The notes below the pieces were generated by a model, which saw only the letters and a list, made by a program, of their open reading frames with translations, had not been told where the DNA came from and made no database searches. Positions 50,029 to 60,889 of a stretch of 64,000 bases of DNA are shown here, in pieces. The position numbers and the translations under genes are program-made. Each line of letters starts with the position of its first letter. The stretch's first letter is position 1. Source of the DNA: Fomes fomentarius (lineage: Eukaryota; Basidiomycota; Agaricomycetes; Polyporales; Polyporaceae); contig JABYQN010000011.1 in NCBI GenBank assembly GCA_022606135.1, positions 2,170,001-2,234,000 of the forward strand, written 5' to 3'.

Positions 50029-51758
50029 ATGACGCAACCTCTCCTGCGGCTCACGCACAACGGGTCCTCTGTGGTAACAGATCCTAGCACAGTGGAAAGA
50101 GGTGCGGGCCATATCGTTGTTGCAGGTATGTGCTACATCTGTCCAGACATGTTTGTTCCACAATTCCGATCCTGATACTGGACTTGCACCTTCCTCTGCA
50201 CCGGATGGCGGTGATGGGACACCAGCTGGAGGTGACCGCACCTCTGGACTGCGGGATGGAGTGCCTGACATAGAAGAGATGGAAGCCAGGCTAAGGGAGA
50301 ACACTCAGCGCGTGCGGGATGACATCGGCAACCTCGCATCGACAATCAGAGATATTGAGACCCACTTCGAGCGCGTAGCCCAACGGATTCAGGCTGCAAA
50401 CGCACGCCTCGAAGGTCGCTATGACACAGTCTATCAGGGGTGGGTTAGAGCCCGGGAGGTAATGATCCCCTAGGTTACTTCCAACCGCGATGGCTCTTAC
50501 TTTCTTATCGTAGGAGTTCAACGAGTTAGTGCGACAGAGTCGCGAAGAAACCATCAACGTGGTGGGTTTCATGGATGGTACGTGATTCAATGTCGAAGAT
50601 TTCCCCACAAAACTTATCAATCGTCTCACAGTGTATGCACAAGGCGTACTCGTCGATGTGGACCCGAATCTATATCCAGATCTCCGTGTCGAGCTGCAAG
50701 GCTTGCTCTCCGTACGTGGATGTGGATTTGTCTCATAGTATGCCACGCCCAACAGTGTCTGATTATTGAGATAGCAAGTATCAGAAGAGCGCGAGCGAGC
50801 CTCTGTTAGGGAAGGATCATGGAAGAGAATGCAGAAGGCATTGGAGCAATTCGAGCAGGAATTGAATCGCATAAAGCAAGAATTGATGTCATCCCGAAAC
50901 ATACTCCACAACGAGCTCGAGGAATTGAAGAAGGAAGAAGGAGACTTGCGAGCAGAGATCACCCAGTAAGTAGACCAAAAATCCTCGTTCGGATACAATA
51001 CCTCAAAGCGACTTCTGTATAGACTCGAGTCAAAGGTTTGAATATGTTTACTACGCCCCTGAATTGCCACTCATATCTACTATGATCAGATTAGCTCTGC
51101 ACGCGGGTGCTGGAACGGTTTCGTTGTAAGCCGCATAACCTCAGAGTGAGAAGACTGATGTAATGATACGACACTTTCATATCCAGCAAATTGTCGGCCT
51201 TGGGACATCTTCAGCAGAGACTTCCCGAGCGAGAAGTAAGTGTTCTCCATTGCTAATTGCACTCCCCTGCCGGTAGATCTTTGCTGAGCGTGTTACTTCA
51301 TCACTCAGCCCGTCTATCAGCACAAAGAAATCGTCTCTCCGAAGTTCAAACGCAGGAAAACTCCATCATTGGGGAGATCGGAGCTCTTGACGCCCTAGAA
51401 CAAGAATCTGCACAGGTGATTGGCAGTATCGGAGAAATACTGACCAGGCTTGGTATTATCTCCAACATCTGGAACATGGTGCGCCGCTTCACTTCCAGAC
51501 TGATTTCAAGTCACTGTTGTACCAATGCCGAATTAGTTGGGCGTCGACATTGGATTACTGGAGCAGCAACTTGCAACAGCCCTCAATCCGCGCCTTCCGA
51601 TGACCAGAGTGCGTTCATGTCCGCATTTTTCTGTCATGAGGGACTCATCGCACTCCGAATAGCTCTTTCAGAGGAAAATTCAAGCGACACGCAAGCTGTA
51701 CAGCCTCCTGTGTGTCCTTCTCCGTGCTTACGTTGAGGGTTATATCCCGAGTGACTAG
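50029..51758 (+). CDS. Helical-bundle coiled-coil protein, paralog of the gene at 60890
   Basis: The ATG at 50029 (MTQPLLRLTHNGSSVVTDPS) is followed by an intron-like region; the join to the next frame is unclear and may hide a frameshift. Next come EEMEARLRENTQRVRDDIGN to YDTVYQGWVRARE, then EFNELVRQSREETINVVGFM, then VLVDVDPNLYPDLRVELQGL, then a long coiled coil (KALEQFEQELNRIKQELMSS to EGDLRAEIT). Two or three tiny exons follow around 51010-51240, which include a short Gly/Ala-rich stretch (LALHAGAGTVSL in one frame). Then come RLSEVQTQENSIIGEIGALD to LGIISNIWNM, LGVDIGLLEQQLATALNPRL, and the last exon (from 51663) LFQRKIQATRKLYSLLCVLL to TAG 51756-51758. No signal peptide is visible. The gene is convergent with the helical gene at 52388-53853. 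Its biochemical role is unknown; see the findings for the pore-forming-type architecture. Confidence 0.6.
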
Positions 51759-52387
51759 ATACTCCACCGATCCAAAGTCTCACATGTATCGTAGCACTGC
51801 TCGTTTGCGTTCCATGTACGCGAATATGATATTGGCCGTTTAGAGTGATCCTGAACATCGGGTAGGCTGAACACTGTCATATACCAACGGCTATTGGCGC
51901 GGCTCAGTTTCTCCGTGGGATGTGTGTCCTCGTCCGCCTAGTTTTGCGTGCTCGTCATTATACAGTCATACGGTGCCAAAATATCATAGGTGCTTGGGAA
52001 CAAGTGCCGCGTATGAATAACCCTCACAGGGAAGATGATGACTTGAGGCGCAAACAGACTTGAAGCCCACATAATATCATGGTGGCTCCAAACATGCGAC
52101 CGACTAGAAAATTTTACTGTGCGTTAGGCGGCTGTACGCACTCGATTATCTTTGAAGGCCCCGGAAAGGTAGGCTGAACATAATAAAACGATCTGCGAAC
52201 ATGTGATAATTGCTACGAGTATCACAAACTGACTGAGCCGTATTGGAACCGGGGGTGGAGAACATGACCACGCCAAACAAACGTACAAAACACAATGACT
52301 CTGAGAGAATTCAACAGCGAGCAAGACATGATCGGTAAACTCAGGCACGAGCTGAGCTGAACACGTGTTGAGCAACCTCTCTCTCTA
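51759..52387. other. Convergent intergenic, no gene seen
   Basis: About 630 bases between the stops of two convergent helical genes; should hold both 3' untranslated regions. Confidence 0.4.
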
Positions 52388-53853
52388 CTAGAGCTGCTTG
52401 ATATAGCCGTTCACAAGAATCTCCTCTCTGCTCTTCCATATGGTGGAGGAAGACAGAACACGCTGATGAATACTTCGCAGAGCCTTCTGGTTCTCCTGCG
52501 ATGGGGTATCCTTAGTGAGTTCAATGGTTTCGAGTATTAGGGTGTCTGGATGAGCCTTTACCAGGGATGGATTTGCTTTGAAGTCACGGAGAGCGTCGAG
52601 GTATCTCTTTATTTCTTTGCTCAGCTTTTGACACAGGGTAGAATACTCAGTGTACGCGTGGACTCAAATGAGAGGATCGTCATACCTTGTGGAAGATGTC
52701 CACAATGATCGTGTCCCTCAGCTTGGAAACTTCTCTCAGCTTGATTCCCATAGCTCGAATTGCGGATGTTGCGGATTCTATCGTGCTTGTGATATCGAGG
52801 ACAGCGATTTTAACCGAAAACTCGTCTTTGAGGCTTGGTCTCTGTGGTACTGGTGTGGTTGGGGCGCTACGAGAGTTACTCTGAAGAGCTACGAGAAATA
52901 TCTCATGGTTTTTCACACGTCGTGGTACGACTTAGTAACTTACTAGTAGGCGAATAATCATCGGGGGTCGCAAACCACAAAAGAATCTTCAGAACCATCT
53001 GGAGTAGGCTCTGAGGACGATTTTGCGCCGGCCTGGGGTCTGTGGAGTCTGCGGAGTCCTGATGTGGTGTCTCCTGTAAACGTTGCAACTTCCAGCAACA
53101 TAAGTCTCACAAAAGAACACGTGTGCGGCCATGGCTCACCTGCGTTCCAGGCCCATGTTGGTAATCTTTGCTTGTATGACCCGGCTGAGCAATGGGCCCG
53201 GGTAGCGGTGCTCTGTCTGATAAGCTTCCACCGACTTCCTGTGCTCTAGGGACCCTGTCGAGAGTATCCGAAAGGCGCTTCACCAAAGCCTCAAATTCGC
53301 GTGCAAAACCTTCGAGTCGCGACTCGAGAGCCTCCGAGGACTGTTTCAGCCCGTCGAAGCTCAGGCTCTGTAGCTCCTGTGACATTGATGTGAGTTTGTA
53401 AGGATCTACGGCTTAGCACCTGGTAACGAACCTCGTCCAGTGAGTCCAATTCGGCAATCATCGTATCGACTGCACTCGAATCACGCATGTCATATTGAAT
53501 AGAGAGATAGTCTATGGCTGAAATATAAATGTAACTTTCATCCCTAAGACAGGAAAGAGCCCTTACAGCTGATCTTTGCTGCAATACCTATTGCGGCATC
53601 TTGAGACTGCTTGAGGAGCTTCTCGTAGTCCTAGTAGGCAGATGTTAGCGCGGTCGGTAGATAGGGACGGCTATGCATCACATACCTCCCCGATGGCAGC
53701 CCATGAAGGATATAGCGTCGTCTCCGAGTCCCACTGGCGGTCCAGGGTTTTGATCCGTTCGCCATTGTTGTTGATGCATTCACGCAGATCTCGTGCGACC
53801 TTCGTCGCCTCTTGAACTTCCTTGAAGAATGCAAGCTTTTCTTCTGACGACAT
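52388..53853 (-). CDS. Multi-exon all-helical protein, non-hydrophobic type (unrecognised)
   Basis: The ATG at 53851-53853 begins MSSEEKLAFFKEVQEATKVA. Exon 1 ends at a GTATG donor (53686). Then come DYEKLLKQSQDAAIGIAAKI, YLSIQYDMRDSSAVDTMIAE, and MSQELQSLSFDGLKQSSEAL to a Ser/Pro-rich patch. A middle part follows whose exon limits are unsure, then DEFSVKIAVLDITSTIESAT to LREVSKLRDTIIVDIFHK, and a last exon LSKEIKRYLDALRDFKANPS to YIKQL with the stop at 52388-52390. The protein is mostly alpha-helical with a low-complexity linker; no membrane segment or signal peptide is visible. In composition and exon style it resembles the gene at 35808-36946, but I could not align the two residue by residue. 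Confidence 0.5.
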
Positions 53854-54441
53854 TGTTTGGAGAGCGTGAGGAGAGACCTGTACTGACTAGTACGTGATAC
53901 TACAGTTAGTGTCCATATTCATAGGTCGAACTTTTGGTTAAGGTTCACGCACAGCAGAGACACGGCTACCGCAGCATGTGGCTGTATCCTACTAGCTTTC
54001 ATAGAGGGCCTCATGTTCGGGTCCAGCCCTCCTTCTTGACTTCCAATCCACCTCATGATGTGTTCGAGGACGGAGAAGGAGAGAAGCAGGCGGACGTCCG
54101 ATTGCAGCGTGGGGGATGTCTATTGAGACTCTGCCGCAGAGCTACGCTGCGGCGCACTGCCATGAACGATCCTCATTCCAAAGAAGAGCGACTTAAGGTT
54201 CCGCACACAGCCAATAGAAGGCGCAACAAGCACCGAGCAAAATTAGATTGATCTGAGGCATGACTGGGAAGAGGAAAATGCACCAAGTTGATTGGCGACA
54301 TGCCTGAGCACAAAGACGGAAATTATAGTTGACGATGCTCTTATGAAATATCGAAAGCACAAGTAAGCCTTGCTAGCGTGAACGCAATTCTTGTGGCTCG
54401 AAATGATGCAACACATTAACCCGACTAGAGCAGTCGAGCAG
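53854..54441. other. Upstream of the helical gene; no gene seen
   Basis: About 590 bases up to the left end of the inverted-repeat element. No supported feature apart from the expected promoter. Confidence 0.35.
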
Positions 54442-54507
54442 TCTCAGTGACGCGGATGCATCCGTGAGGGATCCCAACCTCTACGGATGCATCCGTATAT
54501 TTATAGT

Positions 54508-54598
54508 CAGGCGCGAGTAGGATTCGAACGCGCGGTCGCAAAGGTGTCGGCGCTTCGGACAAAAGAGACCCAGTCGTCCCAACCACTCCACCATTACT
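54508..54598 (-). tRNA. tRNA-like relic (pseudo-tRNA or SINE-type head)
   Basis: On the minus strand TGGTGGAGTGGTTGG fits a Pol III A box and GTTCGAATCC fits a B box at tRNA-like spacing, with a long variable region as in Ser/Leu tRNAs. The 3' half ends TCGCGCC, but the 5' acceptor strand (AAAGTAA) does not pair with it. The T stem is also mispaired and no clean anticodon stem forms. I take it as a decayed tRNA or the promoter part of a SINE, not a working tRNA. Confidence 0.3.
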
Positions 54599-55470
54599 TT
54601 TTGTTGTGGCCTCAAATCACTAGCTATATATAGTGTCTACTTCGAGGAGGAGCGTAAGTGGCGTTGAGCTTATTATGATTGAGGTTCTGCCCACAGTCCA
54701 AGCATGATTGCGAGTCGTAGACCGTATGATTGGGAACTGAGGGCTGTATATCCGACTACAATTTTCTTGAATGCAAGTTGTATGCTGTTAATGTTGATTC
54801 GCAGTGTGTCTGGTAACTCGGACGCATTTGGTAATTGAAGCGCGCATTAACGAGCAACGCAACTCCTACATATCAATCACTACGACTCACCACTACCAAC
54901 GTACTTTGTCGACGCTCTACGCATGTGCCGCTCAACGGACACCCACCGACCCCGGGCCGAGCTTCAGAATTTGCTCGAACGAAGCCGCAGTTTCCCTGAC
55001 GAGCCAAGCCAGCACGCACTGACTCACGGCGGCACCGTCACAACAAGCCTCCACATCTGAGTCTCGCGCATTGCGCAATTCTTCCGTCTGGACTACCTCG
55101 CCCGTCAGCCATAGTCCGAGCACCAGCCCGACGTCTCCCGCAGCAAACCACCATCGTCTATTCTCCAATCCTTCCGTTCCCTGCCAGTGACATGCCCCCC
55201 GTACGACCTCTTCGCACCCTTATTCGCTGTACAAAGCCCTTATGTTCCGCGCTATATGATACTTACTGTAGATTTTGTCCGCTTGCTCGAGCTACGCGCC
55301 GCAACTCCGAGCTTATCGCTTACGATCCGTACTACTAGTTCATCCGCGCCTCTCATATTTCAGCGGTTTTCTAGCTTTTTCTACCCCAGTTCTTGGCAAC
55401 AGACCTCTGTAGATACATAAATTGTAGTAGCTAACACTGGAATATAGGTGAGATTTTCCCCCTATCCGCC

Positions 55471-55562
55471 TTCGACTCTCGACTTTCGACTCTCAACTTG
55501 ACTAGCGCCTAGCGACTCTCGACTCCCGACACTCGTCATCGACTTCCGACGTTCGACTCTCG
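55471..55562. repeat. Degenerate GACTCTC/GACTTTC tandem repeat
   Basis: TTCGACTCTCGACTTTCGAC and variants (CGACTCCCGAC, CGACTTCCGAC, TTCGACTCTCG) follow one another for about 90 bases inside the inverted-repeat element. The unit is 9-11 bases and imperfect. Confidence 0.6.
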
Positions 55563-56103
55563 TTCCCTGGCCCTTCGAAACCACTCTTCAGCGCATTCAT
55601 CGACACCAAACAACTGTTATATTCGATGTCCGGGCTCATCTCTGGCATTCCAACAAGAATCCTCCATTGCCTCTCTCTTCCCTCTCTGCCCATCTAGCTC
55701 CCCTTGTGTAGGCACGACCGGACTCTCGCACCCTTCGACCACGCACACTGTCCGTCTCGCCCCACCTACGACCCCTACATCCCGCACATCACGCACCCTC
55801 CCGCCTATCATCCGTTTCGCCCTGCCTAGGCCGCACAACCGTGCCCCATCGCACCTTCAGCCGCCGCAAGCCGCAGCACACCCATGGCTCTACCCACGCG
55901 GATGTATCCGCGAGAGGATGATCAGCATCTCCTGCGGATACATCTGCAGGAAGCGGATGCATCCGTAAGAGGTTGGGATCCCTCGCGGATGCATCCGCTT
56001 CACTGAGAGCCTACAGCAGTCCAAAAACGAGACAACATAGGCAGGGCTCTCATAATGATGAGTATGATGGTCAGCTTCGAAATAATAGGTAGCAAAGTCA
56101 CTG

Positions 56104-56680
56104 TTACACGGAGTATGATAGGGGCTGGATAGTCGAAAAGACAACCGAGTGGTGGTACCCGAGGTAAGCCTGCCCCTCAAAGCACCCTTGCACCCCTATT
56201 CGGTATACTTCCATGAGGCGTATGTTGGCCGTAAGTGCAAGTGAAAAAAAGGATGACACACATGGGGTGGGTTCCAAGACACAATCCCGCCATATGAGAG
56301 CCTTGATGAGATCGCGAACGAGAATAGGATCGTATAGCACGAAGGGCGTACAACCTGAGCATTCAAGGACTTCTGCCATCAGTAAGACTTGGTCTTGAGG
56401 TAGCACTAGCATTTGATTTTGGACAGAATCACAGTTCGCTGTACTGAGTGCTTGATGATGCGTAGGGATGGACTATGAGGACGAAAGATCAGAGAGAGTA
56501 AGTGGTGCGAGTCGTACAAGGAGCAACGGAGAAGACGCCGGAGGAGCGACTACCTTTTGGAGGAGCTGCCGCAGCGGAGTTCCAGTGCCATCGAGGGTGG
56601 TACCAAGCTATTACGTCGTGGCTGTTGTTCATGAAGTTGGCGCTGATGAACATTGTGCCGAAGATTCCCAATCTGAACTT
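56104..56680 (-). pseudogene. Coding-like minus-strand fragment, unrecognised
   Basis: After an AG acceptor near 56680 the minus strand reads GIFGTMFISANFMNNSHDVI and AWYHPRWHWNSAAAAPPK up to a GTAGTC donor. Further on, QDQVLLMAEVLECSGCTPFV to DLIKALIWRDCVLEPTPCVS stays open to a stop near 56104. The composition is protein-like and partly hydrophobic, but no family is recognised and no 5' exon could be found. It lies directly beside the right end of the inverted-repeat element. Confidence 0.3.
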
Positions 56681-57133
56681 GTGTAACCGCGGAATCTAAC
56701 CTAATCTGACGCTGGTCATCCGTGCAACATCAAGCTTTCACTTCCAGCTTCAAAGGTTTGAAACTCAACCGCGATGGTCAACTATGTTCGTATCTTACAA
56801 AAGTCCCAGGAATTTCGGTCTGACATGCTTCATTCGAGTTCTCTGACTTTCGCCACGGGCCTACTACGGCGGAGTAAGAATATATTCTAAGTAGTGCGTA
56901 CTCCGAAGTTCTTGCATACTACATAGTATGCTGCCGGTGCCGAGGATTCGTGCAGTTTCTTATGGCTTATCTTCTTCGATCAGCGGTCAGCAGATGCCGG
57001 TTGCCTTTATGCGGCAGGTAGAAACCGGTGACGCAGCGGCACTGGTCCATTAAGCCGCCATCGATGTGGCGCACTGTATTTAGCCCGAGCACAACGACGA
57101 GATCCCGAACTCGCCCTTACAAGGACCACTACC
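56681..57133. other. Intergenic upstream of SDR copy 2
   Basis: About 450 bases with no supported feature other than the expected promoter. Confidence 0.35.
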
Positions 57134-58088
57134 ATGGCGGAGAGGACTGTTTGGCTCATCACTGGGTAGTGCCATCTTCCTGCACATACGACGCTTTGCT
57201 GATCGAATGAGTCGCATCAGGACTTCTCGTGGGATTGGCCTCGAGCTGACGAGACAGCTTCTGACAGAGCCTTCTAACATCGTAGTTGCGACATGCCGGA
57301 ACCCTTCCGGAGCGACAGATCTGCAATCACTCAAGGCCACTGCGAAAGGGACGCTGCATATCGCTGCCATAGATGTGGTCGACGAGTCGTCCATCCGGGG
57401 ATCGTTGGAGATTGTCAAGCAGCTGTTGGGCGAAAACGCGGGCCTGGACTACCTGTACAACAATGCCGCCATTGTGGGCTCATTGATTTTGATGTTATTT
57501 GAGAGAGACTGACATTTGCGCACAGAACGAAGCGAACGACAGCGCATTTTCGTTTGACCCTGAGGTGCTGAGACGCTCGATCCAAGCAAATGTCATCGGA
57601 CCTGCCCTCCTTGCGCAGGTATACCTCCCGCTCCTCGATAAAGGCAGGAAGAAGACGATTGTGAACGTCACGAGTGGGCTCGCAAGCATTGGTCTGAACA
57701 TAGGCAGCAAGAACGTGACTTACAGTATCAGCAAGATCGCACTCAACATGCTGGTATGTTGGAGATACTCACTTTGGGGAGGGAACAGAACACTTAGTAC
57801 ATCTCATTTGCGCACTCCACCTCAAGACGTACAAGCAGAAGGCCGAACGTTCGGACATCACGGCGATTGTTATTGACCCTGGTTGGGTAAAGACAGGTAA
57901 GTACGCTCGTGCATCCCAGCTAGCTCAACGACACAGGTTCATGAACGTTTCTTGTAGTAATGGGAGGAGAGGGGGCACAGCTTGAGATTGAATTTAGCGC
58001 GTCCCATATTCTGAGGACTGTCACGTCCTTGACCCGGGCGGACAGCGGCAAATTCTTCCGATACAATGGGGAGGAGATTCCTTGGTGA
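57134..58088 (+). CDS. Short-chain dehydrogenase/reductase (SDR), copy 2
   Basis: Five exons: 57134-57165, 57221-57474, 57527-57753, about 57827-57896 and 57958-58088. MAERTVWLITG joins TSRGIGLELTRQLL, making the TGxxxGIG NAD(P) loop across the first intron. Then come AAIDVVDES, LLGENAGLDYLYNNAAI, VIGPALLAQVYLPLLDKGRK, IVNVTSGLASIG, the catalytic TYSISK, DPGWVKT and MGGEGA; the stop is at 58086-58088. All SDR catalytic positions (Asn, Ser, Tyr, Lys) are present, so it is probably an active NAD(P)-dependent oxidoreductase of unknown substrate. Intron positions match those of the paralog at 42380-43349, so they come from one duplication. Confidence 0.87.
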
Positions 58089-59009
58089 CAGACGAACCTC
58101 CCCGCACTATTCCTGACATGAGCGGATGTACCTTGTATTATTGGAGCATAACCCTCGCGGCTCGACTAGAGCCTTCATGATATCGCGTTTTGATGAGTTG
58201 ACGAAATCTCCTCGGGCCGCTTCTGCCACAGCAGGGCAGACAGTGAGAGAACCCACTGGTGAACGCTCCCCAGTGTTCGCTTTCTCACATGCAATAGGTC
58301 GCATACACTACAGGTGTTTCATCTGGTGATTGCGAAGCATGTCGAGGTACCGCTGTACCTTTCTGACAAGCTTTCGAATCCCAGTGGCATGCGGTCAGTA
58401 TGAAGCGCATGTATGGACGAAGGTGATCACCTTCTCCGAACTTCTCAACGTCAACGAAGACGTCTTTAGTAGTTCTGTTTGCACAGCTGATGTATGCTCG
58501 CCAACTTGTCACAAGCAGTTCATGGTGGTCTTCCAGGGCATTGCTAAGCGTAAAGGACGCATGGAGGGCACGGCCGAGAGAAGCGGTACTTCTATTGCGG
58601 CGCACACCGGGCACGGCATAACCGGATGACCACGCTGTGAACTGCACCTACGATCAAAACGCCGAGTGGCTCAGGTGTAGAGAGTGGAGGACACACAGCG
58701 GAGTCCAGGACTGCGGAGACCGAGAAGAACTGGGTCGCAGCTGTCGCGAGTCCATCGTGTGACACGCGGCCTTCGTCGACGGCCCGGACCGGCGGCCCGG
58801 ATGTTGGCCCAGATCCAGTGATGCTGGTACTTCCCCGCGTGTCTGAACTTAGCCTTCAACGACTACCTCATGTATGTACTTCGGAGTCGTCCATCGCTCG
58901 TTTGTCTTCCTCGTACATAGTATAGCGGCCAGAACACGCTATTTGATGGTAAGATCCTTAATGGCTCCTGCTTGTGCGTGGCTCTTGTTTACCCAGGACG
59001 CTTCACTAG
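58089..59009. other. Intergenic, no gene seen
   Basis: About 920 bases. A minus-strand open frame near 58285-58647 shows no family feature. Weak similarity to 48660-48700 begins near 58890. Confidence 0.35.
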
Positions 59010-60035
59010 ATGTTCAGCTTGAATCAGCTCCACTCTCTCTCGAATACCGAACGAGCCGGCTATATGCCTTGGCTGAACGAGCTTGGAACCCTCGGGTCAG
59101 CTAATAACGTCATTGATGCGAATTCCGGCCTCCAGGAGCTACTCAACCGGACTCTTGTACTCGATGCAACAGTTCGGTCAGAATTTGGCAACCTGAGAAT
59201 GAAAGGTCTGGAAATAATGAAGGTACACTCTCCTATGGATCTCCATGGCTTGCATTCTCCTTCACAGTACAGAACTCAGAAATTTGGAGAACTGCTGCAG
59301 AGAAGCTACGAGGCGTCGCTTGAACTGTATATGTTCATAAGCTGTTCGTCGCCTATCTTCTGCAGACTTACCGCGTAAATGAACTCACGAGTTGGAGCAG
59401 GTTTTGCAGATATCTTGCTCGAAGATACTGAGCCAGCGCGATACGACGAGTTGCGGGTGAAATTGCGTGACTTACTTTTGGTATGTACACGTTGATGTTC
59501 TCCACTTAGCTGATCCCGTTGTAGGGCCTCACTCCAATGCAGGCGCGGCAGACAATCTCCAAGCTCCAACGTCAATGGGAGAACTTGACGATGGACGTGG
59601 AGCAGCTAAAGAAGGATCTGGTCGTGTCCGAAGGAGAGGAAGTTCGTCACATCCTCGCAGGACTCCATGCAATCTCAAAGGTCTGGCAGAAGGTACGCCT
59701 TCCTCGACGAATGTTCTCTCACAACCCACTGAGTATTGCTCGCAGCTTGACTCTAGCATCCTTATGCTGGAGAAGCAACTCGGTATTGCTCTCAATCCCA
59801 ACGTTCCGATCACAGCGGTATCGTGACCGTTCTCAACTTTTCTTACCCTCTGAAGCCTCACACGATCCCCCGTTAGCTCTTCCAAAGAAAAATCGCGGCG
59901 GCACGTAGCGTATATAACGACCTACGCTCCATCCTCCGTATGCATGCATTGGAGATGGCGGTTACGAACGCTTACTTGGGTGATCAGAAAGACTTGTTGG
60001 CAGACCGCTCACTTCTACTATGTCTCTTGACATAG
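59010..60035 (+). pseudogene. Eroded helical-bundle paralog
   Basis: Exon-like pieces in family order are visible. They are LLNRTLVLDATVRSEFGNLR near 59150; PMQARQTISKLQRQWENLTM to LHAISKVWQK (59526-59692); LDSSILMLEKQLGIALNPNV (59748-59819); and a last exon LFQRKIAAARSVYNDLRSIL from about 59878 to TAG 60033-60035. The final three correspond to the last three exons of the genes at 50029 and 60890. Stops occur in the part near 59390-59450 and most of the N-terminal coiled coil and the hydrophobic exon are missing, so I call it a pseudogene, though a shortened product is not excluded. Confidence 0.5.
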
Positions 60036-60819
60036 CTTGTAATTGCAGAGCCGTTATGTAGCATAGTTCCCGCATCCCCACGATCTTCTGTCTGTTTCCG
60101 CACGGTTTCGGTCCCCCTTCTGATTTGAGACATGGAAGGATCCGGACTTCTGTGAGCTCAAGGGGCCCCGTGAGGACGAACGTTTCACACACATCTCAAA
60201 AGAGTGGATCTCCTCATGATCATTGGTGCTGCTAAAAGGTGGAGCTCAACTTTTCACCTAGGCGAGTTTGGGAAGGTAAGCTCAGCGAACGTCAAGGTGT
60301 GCTGCGGCAATGCGAAGTTCTCTGATCGCCCTTCACACAAGCGTGCCGGTGCTTCTACATGCTCCTAAGACTCAGCTGTCGAGTGGCGTTATTGCGACAG
60401 AACCTACCACGGTGACGTTGATGTTGCGGATCTCGCCCCAAGACCTGGTATGTAAGTAACCTGGCCGTGTTAGGGGTCTGCATAGCACGAACTTTACGAA
60501 AGCCCCCGCACGGCCAATACCACATGTGATGATATGGGTTGACGAGGCATCTAAACGGCAATTGTGACAAGCTGATGGAACGAAAGAAGAACTTTGGGGG
60601 AGCCAAAATCTCACCGTTGAGCCTTGTGGAACTCAATCGATCTTTGCTGCAGCACCATAGTTCTTGCGTTATAGGGGACATTGCCGCGTTCGCTTACAGC
60701 ACGTCCTCCCCAAAACCACTCAGCCTGCTCTCCTCATGCCCGGTGTGCACATGTGGTTTCTTCTGTAACACGAGTCCGTACGCAATTGCGAAGTGCTCCG
60801 AGTCATAACCTGGATGCCG
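60036..60819. other. Intergenic, no gene seen
   Basis: About 780 bases before the TATA box of the next family copy; no supported feature. Confidence 0.35.
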
Positions 60820-60827
60820 TATATAAT
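60820..60827 (+). promoter_or_regulatory. TATA box of the helical gene at 60890
   Basis: TATATAAT lies 70 bases before the ATG, almost the same spacing as in the paralog at 50029. Confidence 0.6.
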
Positions 60828-60889
60828 AGTGCACTGTGTCGTACGTACCGGTCACATCCAACTCGCAGCATTTCCACACCTCTCAAGTC

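Larger units (their letters stand above)
54442..56008. mobile_element. 1.57 kb non-autonomous element with palindromic terminal inverted repeats
   Basis: The left end TCTCAGTGACGCGGATGCATCCG...GAGGGATCCCAACCTCT.ACGGATGCATCCG (54442 to about 54495) recurs inverted at about 55956-56008, with nearly all of some 52 positions alike. Each arm itself contains two copies of the palindrome CGGATGCATCCG. The right arm has further related palindromes outward of the element centre (GCGGATGTATCCGC near 55899). The interior encodes no transposase. It holds a tRNA-like relic and a GACTCTC-type tandem repeat. The outermost bases match the ends of the small element at 3289-3443. No clear target-site duplication was found. 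Confidence 0.65.
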
